This document shows positions 57,776-64,000 of a stretch of DNA of 64,000 nucleotides, in pieces. A program made the position numbers and the translations under genes. The stretch's first letter is position 1. Every line of letters starts with the position of its first letter. The notes beneath the pieces are model-generated. The model ran no database searches and was not told the DNA's origin. It saw nothing but the letters and a program-made list of their open reading frames with translations. Source of the DNA: JBCCGI01 sp039029355 (GTDB lineage Bacteria; Planctomycetota; UBA1135; GCA-002686595); the NCBI GenBank assembly GCA_039029355.1, contig JBCCGI010000009.1, positions 62,001-126,000 of the forward strand. Direction: 5' to 3'.

Positions 57776-58959
57776 AGCGCCCCGCCCCGCATCGTGGCCA
57801 GGGGCGAGCGCGTCGCGGCGCGCCACGCGGGCAGCGCAGCCGCCACCGCGGTCACGGCAAGCGCAGCCGCCGCGCTGCGGAGCAGCACTCCGCCCGACAG
57901 CGCGATGACTCCGCCCACCGGCACGAACGCCAGGTTCGCGCGCACCCAGGCGTCCGCGGCGCCGCGCAGGAGGAACGCCAACGCCACGCCCCCCGCGACG
58001 CCCACGGCGCTGACCAGCAGCCACTCGGCCCAGGCCAGCCGGAAGAGCGTGCCCGCCGGGCAGCCGAGCGCGCGTAGCAGGCCGAGCTCGGGCGTGCGCT
58101 CGCTCCAGGAGAGCAGCGCGACGCCGGCCACGCCGAGCGCCGCGGCCGCGAGCGAAGAGGCCGCGAACGCGTACAGCAGCGCCTGCACGCCGCGGAGGAC
58201 GCCGAGGATCGTCTCCTGCACCTGCGACATCCGCACGACCTGCACCGAGGGCACGTCGTAGACGCGCTCGACGAACGCCGCCGCTTGGCCGAGGTCGTGC
58301 AGCCGCACCCCGATACCGGTCACGCGGTCGGGCCGCTCGAACAGCTCCTGCGCGCGACGCAGCGGCAGGAAGACCGTGCCGTCGTCCTGCGTCCCGCTCT
58401 GGTCGAGAACGCCCGCGACGCGCAGCGTGCTGCCGAGTACGCGCAGCTCGTCCCCCACCGAGAGCCGCCGGTATTCGGCCACCTGGTAGCCGAGCAGCGC
58501 CTCGTCGGCGACCGGCGACGAAAACCACCCGCCGCGCTGCAGCTCGGCACCGGGCTTCAGCGCGAGGAAGTGCTCGTCGATCCCGAGGTAGAGCTGGGTA
58601 GCGTCGGGCGCTGCGTGCTGCGCCGGCAGCGCCTGGAGGAGAAAGCGCGTCGAAGCGGCGACCTCGGGCTGCGCCTCGACGTGGCGCGCCACGTCGTCCT
58701 GGATGTACATCGGGATCGAGCCGCCGCGCAGGAGCAGCGTCGCCGCCTCGTGCGGGCACCCCTTGCCGGTTACCAGCACCTGGTAGCCGAGCGCCTCGAC
58801 GTTGCGTGCGAGCGCGCGCTCGTAGCCCTCGCGAAAGCCCAGCGTCAGCGCCGCGAGCGCCGTGGCCGCGCCCACCGCGAGCCCCGCCAAAGCCGCGCGC
58901 CCCGGTCGGTACCGCAGACCCGCCAGGGCCCACGCGAGGACGCGGCCGGCCCGCTTCAT
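57772..58959 (-). CDS. FtsX/MacB-like ABC transporter permease
   Basis: A 395-residue protein with one N-terminal membrane helix, a ~230-residue periplasmic domain (MacB_PCD-like; VEALGYQVLVTGKGCPHEAA, VGDELRVLGSTLRVAGVLDQ) and three C-terminal helices with the family segment ERTPELGLLRALGCPAGTLF. It pairs with the overlapping ATPase gene. Its ATG overlaps the DUF4920-like gene stop by 4 nt (ATGA at 58956-58959). Confidence 0.92.
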   Translation of the reverse strand: MKRAGRVLAWALAGLRYRPGRAALAGLAVGAATALAALTLGFREGYERALARNVEALGYQVLVTGKGCPHEAATLLLRGGSIPMYIQDDVARHVEAQPEVAASTRFLLQALPAQHAAPDATQLYLGIDEHFLALKPGAELQRGGWFSSPVADEALLGYQVAEYRRLSVGDELRVLGSTLRVAGVLDQSGTQDDGTVFLPLRRAQELFERPDRVTGIGVRLHDLGQAAAFVERVYDVPSVQVVRMSQVQETILGVLRGVQALLYAFAASSLAAAALGVAGVALLSWSERTPELGLLRALGCPAGTLFRLAWAEWLLVSAVGVAGGVALAFLLRGAADAWVRANLAFVPVGGVIALSGGVLLRSAAAALAVTAVAAALPAWRAATRSPLATMRGGAL

Positions 58960-59336
58960 CGTACGGGGTCGAAGCGGATGCCCACGGCCTCGAGGGAGAG
59001 GTCCGGAGGCGAGCCAACGAGCTCGCCGCGCACGACGGCATGGCGCCCCAGAGCGGACGGGTCGACCCGGAAGCTGGCGGACGGGGCGACGTCGACGTAG
59101 AGCTCGTGCAGCCGCGTCTCCGAAGACTCACGCAGCACGAACCAGCAGCCGGCCGAGCGACAGACCTCGTGCACATGGCCGTGCACGGTGACCTCGCCCG
59201 CACGGGTGCCGTCGAGCAGCTCGGCGAGGGTACTCGCGCGGCTCACGTCCACCGCCTCGCCCAGCGCGTCCGGCCCGTCAGCGGTGCACGACGTAGTACA
59301 AAACGACACAAGTACAGCCAAAGTTGTGAACCTCAT
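58956..59336 (-). CDS. DUF4920-like exported OB-fold protein
   Basis: The 126-residue product has an N-terminal signal segment (MRFTTLAVLVSFCTTSC), possibly a non-canonical lipobox. The mature part matches the DUF4920 pattern: GEVTVHGHVHEVCRSAGCWF (V.G.V..VC...GCW) followed by LHELYVDVAPSASF and an AVVRGELVG strand. The two cysteines may bind a metal or a disulfide. It is coupled to the ABC permease by an ATGA overlap and lies 8 nt after the first CRTAC1-like gene. Confidence 0.82.
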   Translation of the reverse strand: MRFTTLAVLVSFCTTSCTADGPDALGEAVDVSRASTLAELLDGTRAGEVTVHGHVHEVCRSAGCWFVLRESSETRLHELYVDVAPSASFRVDPSALGRHAVVRGELVGSPPDLSLEAVGIRFDPVR

Positions 59337-59344
59337 CGAACCGC

Positions 59345-61072
59345 CTAGTCTAGCGGCTCGCCGGCTCCTCGTTCGAGGACGACGACAGCGTTCGCGTCAA
59401 ACGCGCCATACGACTCGCGAGCGCCGTCCGGCCACGCGACACTAACGCCTTCGATAAGAGTTGCGCCGCCCAAACCGACGTGGATCCGAGGGTCGTTCGA
59501 CGCTTGGTAGCTGTACGCGGCGCGCACGTCGCGCGTGACCGTGCGCTCCCCCACGCGCAGCGTGACCGTCGCGCCGATGGCGTCGGCGCCCGAGGCGCCG
59601 CGAACCCGCAGCAGGATCCAGTTGCCGCGCTCCGGCGCCGCGTTGATCAGCAGGTGCGCCGGCGCGTCCTTGTTCACGACCAGCACGTCGACCGCGCCAT
59701 CGCCGTCGACGTCGCCGAAGGCCGCAGCGCGGCTCGTGGCGATCAGCTGCTGCTCGGTCCCGCCGCGCGGCAGCACCTCGCGGAAGCGCGTACCATCGCC
59801 GCGGAACAGCAGGTTGGGCTCGGAGAAGGGGTCGTCCCCGAAGGGGCGCGACTGGCGGTTCACCCGGCCGTTCGCCTGGTACAGGTCGAGCTGGCCGTCC
59901 TGGTCGAAGTCGATCCAGGCCATCCCGAAGCGCGTGAACGGCCGGCTGGCCATGCCGAGCCCGGCGAAGCCGGTCGAGTCGCGAAACGTGCCGCCCTCGT
60001 TGCGGAAGAACGAGTCGGTCTGGTTGGCGAGGTTGCAGACCAGCAGGTCGAGGTCGCCGTCGTCGTCCACGTCCCCCACCGTGACGCCCATGCCCGCCTT
60101 CGAGCGGCCGTCCTGGTCGACCGCGCAGCCGGCGAAGAACGCATCGTCGCGGAAAGTCCCGTCGCCCTGGTTCACCCACAGGTGGTCCGGCATCCCGTCG
60201 TTCGCGACGAAGACGTCCTGGAGCCCGTCGGCGTTGAAGTCGCCGGACGCCAGGCCGAGCCCGGTGCCGATCGCATCGCCCAGCCCGACCGCGGCCGTGG
60301 CGTCCTCGAAGGTGCCGTCGCCGCGGTTGCGGTAGAACACGTCGCGGGCCGGGTTGTCGTAGGTCTGCGGGCTGCAGTAGTCGGGCGAGCCCTGCTGGTT
60401 GAAACAGTCGAGCTCGGTGTCGACCGACCAGTGCACGTAGTTGAGCGCGATCAGGTCGAGGTCGCCGTCGCGGTCGTAGTCGACGAACGCCGCCGAGGCG
60501 CCGAAGCCGTCGTCGCCCACGCCGGCGGCGACCGTCGCGTCGCGGAAGCGCGCCTCGCCCGCGTTCACGAGCAGCGCGTTGGGCCCGGTGTTGGTCACGT
60601 ACAGGTCGACCCGGCCGTCGCCGTCGACGTCGCCGCAGGCCACCCCCATCCCGTAGCCGCGCTCGCCCGCGCCGCTGGCGGCGGTCGCGTCGCGGAAGGT
60701 GCCGTCGCCTCCATTAAGGAAGAGCTGGTTGCCCGGCGAGGCCGCGCGGTCGCCGACGAGCAGCCCGCTCTGCACGAGGTACGCGTCCAGGTCGCCGTCG
60801 TCTTCGACGTCGAGCAGCGCTGCGCCTCCGCCCATGATCTCCGGCATCAGGTAGCGGCCCTTCTCGTGCCCCGAGACGTGGCGGAAGTCGAGCCCGCGCG
60901 CGGCGGCCTCTTCGGAGAACCACGCCGGCCCGGACGGCTGAGGCTCGGGCTCGGTCACCGGCGCGGCGCCGGGAGACGGTGCGGTCTCGCCGGCCCCCGG
61001 CGCGGGGTCGCCGCCGCCGCAGGCGATGAGGAGGAGCGCCGCGAGCGCGGCGCACGAGAAGCGGGTAGGCAT
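59345..61072 (-). CDS. CRTAC1-like ASPIC/UnbV lipoprotein, second copy
   Basis: The 575-residue protein has a lipobox (FSCAALAALLLIACGG), FG-GAP/VCBS blades (GGGAALLDVEDDGDLDAYLV, VACGDVDGDGRVDLYVTNTG, ASGDFNADGLQDVFVANDG, AWIDFDQDGQLDLYQANGRV) and a C-terminal ASPIC/UnbV domain (NWILLRVRGASGADAIGATV, SNDPRIHVGLG, GVSVAWPDG). The architecture is the common bacterial CRTAC1 form without the TPR region of the copy at 54511. It is the first gene of the operon. A TATACT hexamer (61088-61083) lies 10 nt before its ATG. Confidence 0.94.
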   Translation of the reverse strand: MPTRFSCAALAALLLIACGGGDPAPGAGETAPSPGAAPVTEPEPQPSGPAWFSEEAAARGLDFRHVSGHEKGRYLMPEIMGGGAALLDVEDDGDLDAYLVQSGLLVGDRAASPGNQLFLNGGDGTFRDATAASGAGERGYGMGVACGDVDGDGRVDLYVTNTGPNALLVNAGEARFRDATVAAGVGDDGFGASAAFVDYDRDGDLDLIALNYVHWSVDTELDCFNQQGSPDYCSPQTYDNPARDVFYRNRGDGTFEDATAAVGLGDAIGTGLGLASGDFNADGLQDVFVANDGMPDHLWVNQGDGTFRDDAFFAGCAVDQDGRSKAGMGVTVGDVDDDGDLDLLVCNLANQTDSFFRNEGGTFRDSTGFAGLGMASRPFTRFGMAWIDFDQDGQLDLYQANGRVNRQSRPFGDDPFSEPNLLFRGDGTRFREVLPRGGTEQQLIATSRAAAFGDVDGDGAVDVLVVNKDAPAHLLINAAPERGNWILLRVRGASGADAIGATVTLRVGERTVTRDVRAAYSYQASNDPRIHVGLGGATLIEGVSVAWPDGARESYGAFDANAVVVLERGAGEPLD

Positions 61073-61105
61073 GCGGCGCGCGAGTATAGGTGCTATGGTC
61101 CGCGG
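61073..61105. promoter_or_regulatory. 33-bp divergent promoter region
   Basis: Only 33 bp separate the ATGs of two divergent lipoprotein genes. TATGGT (61094-61099) is 6 nt before the rightward ATG, and TATACT (61088-61083) is 10 nt before the leftward ATG. Both messages would have no or almost no 5' leader. No Shine-Dalgarno is present on either side. Confidence 0.45.
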
Positions 61106-62590
61106 ATGGGTCCGCGCCCGGCATTCCTCTCCGCGCTTCTGATCTCGATCGTGCTCGCCGGATGCGGCGGTGACGACGGCCCGCCGGCGCCTCCGGCCGA
61201 ACCGCCGCCCGCGGCCCCGCTGCCCGCCGAGATCGCAAGCCTCGACCCGCGGCTGGCCGCCGCGATGCGCAAGGTGGCGGCCGACGTGAACGCCAACCCG
61301 CTCGACCCGACGCGGTGGCGCGGACTCGCGATGCTCTACCACGGCAACGACTTCGTCGAGCAGGCGGACGCCTGCTACGCGACCAGCACGCGGCTCGACG
61401 CACGCGACGCCGAGGCCTGGTACGCGTGGGGCCTGGTCGCCTCGCGCCACGGCGACGCGGCGACGGCGCGGGCACGCGTCGAGCGCTCGATCGACCTCGA
61501 CCCGACCTACGTCCCGGCCTATTGGCGCATGGGCCAGTGGTTCTTCGCCGAGGGCGACTTCGACTCGGCGCGAACGTGGTACACGCGCTGCACCGAGGCC
61601 GGTGCGAGCCAGGCCAGCGGCTGGATCGGGCTCGCGCGCGTGCACCTGCAGCGCGGCGAGGCCGAGCCGGCCGCGCGCATCCTCGAAGAGCGCATCCTGA
61701 TGGGCCCCAACGACGGCTACGGCCGCCAGCTGCTCGCGAGCGCCTACAACATGCTCGGGCGCGAAGACGAGGCGCGCGTGCTCGCGAGCCAGGGCCGCGG
61801 CGCGCAGCCGGCCTTCCCCGACCCGCGCTGGCTCTCGATCCTCGGCCTGCGGACCGGGCGGAGCATCGACCTCGAGCGCGCCAACTCGCTCGTGCGCGGC
61901 GGACGGGCGCAGCAGGCGGTGCAGATGCTCGAGGGCATGCGGCGCGCCTTCCCCGACGACGCGGTCGTGCTCTCCAACCTGGCCTTTGCGCTGCTGCGCA
62001 CGAGCAAGATCGACGAGGCCATGCAGCGTGCGCGCGAGGCCGCGGCGCTCGATCCTTCGGCGTATCGGCCGCTGCTCGTGCAGGCGATGGCGAGCGAGGC
62101 CAAGGGCGGCGACCGCGGCTCGCCCGAGGCCCTCGCGCTGACCCGCAGCGCGCTCTCCAAGATGCCGACGGCGGTCGACGCGCTCTCCTTCGAGGGGTTG
62201 CTGTGCGCGCGGGCGGGCGACGGCGAGGGAGCCCTGGACGCCTACCGCCGCGCGTCGGCCCAGGCACCCGACAACACCGAGCTCCTCTCGAACGTCGCGC
62301 TCACCGAGCGCGGCCTAGGCCTCTACGACGACGCGGCCGCGACCTATGAGCGGCTGCTGAGGATCGCTCCGTCGAACCTGAAGGCACGCGTGGGCATGGC
62401 CGCGGTGCGCAAGGAGGCGGGTGACCTGCCCGGCGCCGAGGAGCTGCTTCAGGGAGCGCTCGAGGACGTGCTCAAGGTCGCGGACGAGCGCCACCCCGAT
62501 ACGCGCACGATCCTGCTGCGCCTGTCCGAGGTGCTCGACGCGCAGGGCAAGTCCGACGAAGCGGACGCCGTGCGCCGCCGGATTCGCTGA
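61106..62590 (+). CDS. TPR-repeat lipoprotein
   Basis: The 494-residue product has a lipobox (LLISIVLAGCGG), a Pro-rich linker and about ten tetratricopeptide-like repeats (e.g. AEAWYAWGLVASRHGDAATA, VPAYWRMGQWFFAEGDFDSA, TELLSNVALTERGLGLYDDA). It is a protein-interaction scaffold in the periplasm or on the outer membrane. The gene is divergent from the CRTAC1-like gene and precedes the VPEID-CTERM/exosortase pair by 97 nt. Proteins with TPR repeats are frequent near exosortases, but a direct role is only inferred. Confidence 0.92.
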   Translation: MGPRPAFLSALLISIVLAGCGGDDGPPAPPAEPPPAAPLPAEIASLDPRLAAAMRKVAADVNANPLDPTRWRGLAMLYHGNDFVEQADACYATSTRLDARDAEAWYAWGLVASRHGDAATARARVERSIDLDPTYVPAYWRMGQWFFAEGDFDSARTWYTRCTEAGASQASGWIGLARVHLQRGEAEPAARILEERILMGPNDGYGRQLLASAYNMLGREDEARVLASQGRGAQPAFPDPRWLSILGLRTGRSIDLERANSLVRGGRAQQAVQMLEGMRRAFPDDAVVLSNLAFALLRTSKIDEAMQRAREAAALDPSAYRPLLVQAMASEAKGGDRGSPEALALTRSALSKMPTAVDALSFEGLLCARAGDGEGALDAYRRASAQAPDNTELLSNVALTERGLGLYDDAAATYERLLRIAPSNLKARVGMAAVRKEAGDLPGAEELLQGALEDVLKVADERHPDTRTILLRLSEVLDAQGKSDEADAVRRRIR

Positions 62591-62687
62591 GCCGGCGCAC
62601 GGATTTGAAACTCGGGCTTCATCCGCCCACAACTCGTGGCCGAGGAGGGGGGAGTCCGGCGGCACCGCCGCGCGGACCGGCTCACGG

Positions 62688-62897
62688 ATGATCAGGAAAA
62701 CCCTTCTGCGATGGCGCGTCTCCCGGGTTCTGCCCGCACTGGTGCTGCTGGTGCTGCTCGCCGACAGCGCGTCGGGTCAGATGCTCGCCACGCGCCGCGT
62801 GCCGGAGATCGACGCGTCGCTGATCGGGCGCGCGCTCACGCTGGTGTTCGGCGGAGTGCTGTTGCTAACGCAGCGCATCCGGCGCGCACGGCGGTAG
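62688..62897 (+). CDS. VPEID-CTERM sorting-signal protein
   Basis: The 69-residue protein consists of a signal peptide (SRVLPALVLLVLLADSASG), a very short linker (QMLATRR), and a C-terminal sorting signal: VPEIDAS, a hydrophobic helix (RALTLVFGGVLLLTQ) and a basic tail (RIRRARR). That is the VPEID-CTERM tripartite signal recognised by exosortase E. The signal is nearly the whole mature protein, as known for VPEID-CTERM members. It ends just where the exosortase reading frame begins. A hairpin (62654-62677) lies just upstream of the ATG, and a purine-rich GAGGAGG tract sits too far away to be the ribosome binding site. Confidence 0.85.
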   Translation: MIRKTLLRWRVSRVLPALVLLVLLADSASGQMLATRRVPEIDASLIGRALTLVFGGVLLLTQRIRRARR

Positions 62898-64000
62898 CCG
62901 GCACCCGGCTCTGGATCCTCGTCGCGGCGCTGGCGCTCGGCGAGGGGCTCCTGCTGACGTCGCGCTACGACCTGCCCGACCCCGAGCTCCTGGGAGGGCC
63001 GAGCGGCAGCCTGCTGCGCCTCGCGCCCTTCGTGCTGCCCGCCTGCATCGCGGTCGGCACCGCCGTCCTGCTGTTCGGGGGAGACGGCCTGCGGCGCGAC
63101 CTCGCGGCGCTCGAACGCCCGGCGGGCGCGGCGCGCACGGCGGGCTTGGGAGCGGCGCACGTCCTCGCCTTCGCGGCCTTCTTCGCCCTGACGGGCGTGG
63201 TGCTGGATCCGGAGCGCGGCGGCGTCGGCCCGCTCGTCGCGTGGGCCGTCGCAGGAGGCGCGGCCTACGCCTGCCTGCTCGCCGCCGTAGCTCCGCTGCG
63301 CGATCTGGGCCGGCTGGGGCTGCGCTCGGGCGGCGTGCTCGGGGGCGGCACCCTGCTCGGCCTCTGCGCCTGGCAGGCGGGCCGCTTCGCGGACGCCGAG
63401 CTCTGGGGAGCCCTGGGCCAGACGACGCTGCTGTGCGTCCACGCGCTGCTGCACGGCTTCTCCAACGACGTGGTGCTCGACGCGCCGGCTCAGCTCGTCG
63501 GGCTCGGCGAGTTCCGCGTGCGTGTCGGGTCGGGCTGTTCGGGTTGGGAGGGGATCGGGTTGATCTCCGTCTTCCTGGGCGGCTATCTGTGGGCCTTCCG
63601 CGAGACGCTGCGCTTCCCCCGCGCCCTGGTGCTGCTGCCGCTCGGCGCGGCCGTCATGTGGGGGGCGAACGTCGTGCGCATCGCCGCGCTGATCGGGCTG
63701 GGGGCGCACGTTTCGCCCGAGCTGGCCGTCACCGCGTTCCACGCGCGCGCGGGCTGGATCCTGTTCTGCGCCATCTCGCTGGCGCTGGTGCTCGTCGCGA
63801 AGCGCTGGAGCTTCGTGGCGCGGAGCACCGCGGCGCCGGCGGGTCCCGGTCCGGCGACACCGTGGCTCCTGCCGCTGCTGGTCCTCGTCGGGGGCGGGCT
63901 GTTGACGGGCGCGTTTGCGGCGGATGTGGACCTCCTCGCGCCGCTGGCGGCGCTGGCGGCCGGAGCGCTCGCCTGGCGCGCACGCGCGCGCCTGCCGGAC
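62894..64000 (+). CDS. xrtE: Exosortase E/protease (XrtE), partial at the window edge
   Basis: The 369 codons visible encode a multi-spanning membrane protein. The exosortase active site is present: Cys in GSGCSGWEGIGL (codon 63536), Arg in ANVVRIAALIGL (codon 63677) and His in TAFHARAGWILF (codon 63740). The ~200-residue N-terminal helical part and the adjacent VPEID-CTERM gene identify exosortase E, which normally continues into a CPBP-like protease domain beyond the edge. No ATG/GTG/TTG lies near the N-terminus: in-frame candidates are ATG 62711 (inside the VPEID gene) and GTG 63032 (removing a helix). I therefore give the first plausible codon after the overlap. The frame is -1 relative to the substrate gene. 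Confidence 0.82.

Noticed and set aside
62711..62900. ATG 62711 as the start of the exosortase
   Set aside because: It would lie inside the VPEID-CTERM gene and give about 60 Arg/Ala-rich residues with no resemblance to exosortase N-termini.
1..64000. tRNA, rRNA or tmRNA genes
   Set aside because: I looked for T-loop, anticodon-stem and rRNA core sequences by eye on both strands and found none; a tRNAscan/Infernal run would be decisive.

Overview
The window is GC-rich (roughly 70 % by eye, not computed) and looks like a large-genome, Gram-negative Planctomycetota chromosome. The main evidence is the DUF1549/DUF1553 cytochrome-like gene coupled to a Tat-exported DUF1501 gene, a formylglycine-type sulfatase, many secreted FG-GAP/VCBS and CRTAC1-like (ASPIC/UnbV) proteins, YfiR, a TonB-dependent receptor, and several giant secreted proteins that share a C-terminal beta-rich module. 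I saw no rRNA, tRNA, CRISPR array or intact insertion sequence. About 40 genes are supported. Many are packed in operons with 4-nt ATGA-type overlaps.

Layout. 1-5.6 kb: a partial gene, a DUF4332 helix-hairpin-helix protein, a secreted glycosidase-like protein and a secreted protein made of two ~200-residue repeats. 5.8-9.8 kb: a 1342-residue secreted propeller/TSP3/malectin protein. 9.8-17.1 kb (minus): an operon of SGNH-like protein, MBOAT O-acyltransferase, fused alpha-beta E1 2-oxoacid dehydrogenase, FabD-like acyltransferase and sulfatase. 17.3-18.6 kb: a secreted beta-helix protein. 18.6-29.0 kb (minus): an operon of IPT/TIG-repeat lipoprotein, TonB-dependent receptor, YfiR and CHASE8-type hybrid histidine kinase. 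29.2-31.0 kb: an ABC exporter, divergent from an FG-GAP protein (31.0-32.7 kb). 32.7-34.6 kb: an ECF sigma factor (with a strong promoter and an overlapping upstream ORF) and a cobalamin-binding protein with the CarH-type Wx9EH motif. A perfect 33-bp inverted repeat separates it from a convergent hybrid kinase (34.7-36.0 kb). 36.4-40.8 kb: the DUF1501-DUF1553 pair. 41.4-46.7 kb (minus): a second SGNH/MBOAT operon that also carries an FG-GAP lipoprotein and a 5'-3' exonuclease. 46.9 kb: an SDR enzyme. 47.6-50.2 kb: an FG-GAP/VCBS protein. 50.4-53.6 kb: a promoter, a SAM-I/IV-like riboswitch, a trans-sulfuration enzyme and an aspartokinase-homoserine dehydrogenase fusion without ACT domains. 53.6-61.1 kb (minus): a seven-gene operon of two CRTAC1-like lipoproteins, a DUF4920-like protein, a MacB/LolDE-type ABC transporter, a small lipoprotein and MsrB. 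61.1-64 kb: a TPR lipoprotein, a VPEID-CTERM protein and exosortase E, which runs off the right edge.

How the genes work together. Most products are predicted to act at or outside the cell envelope: extracellular display proteins, polysaccharide O-acylation, sulfate-ester hydrolysis, nutrient uptake coupled to a two-component pathway, and protein sorting by exosortase. Three regulatory units stand out: a possible B12/light-responsive ECF sigma module, a riboswitch-controlled methionine-branch operon lacking allosteric domains, and a YfiR-CHASE8 kinase next to a TonB receptor.
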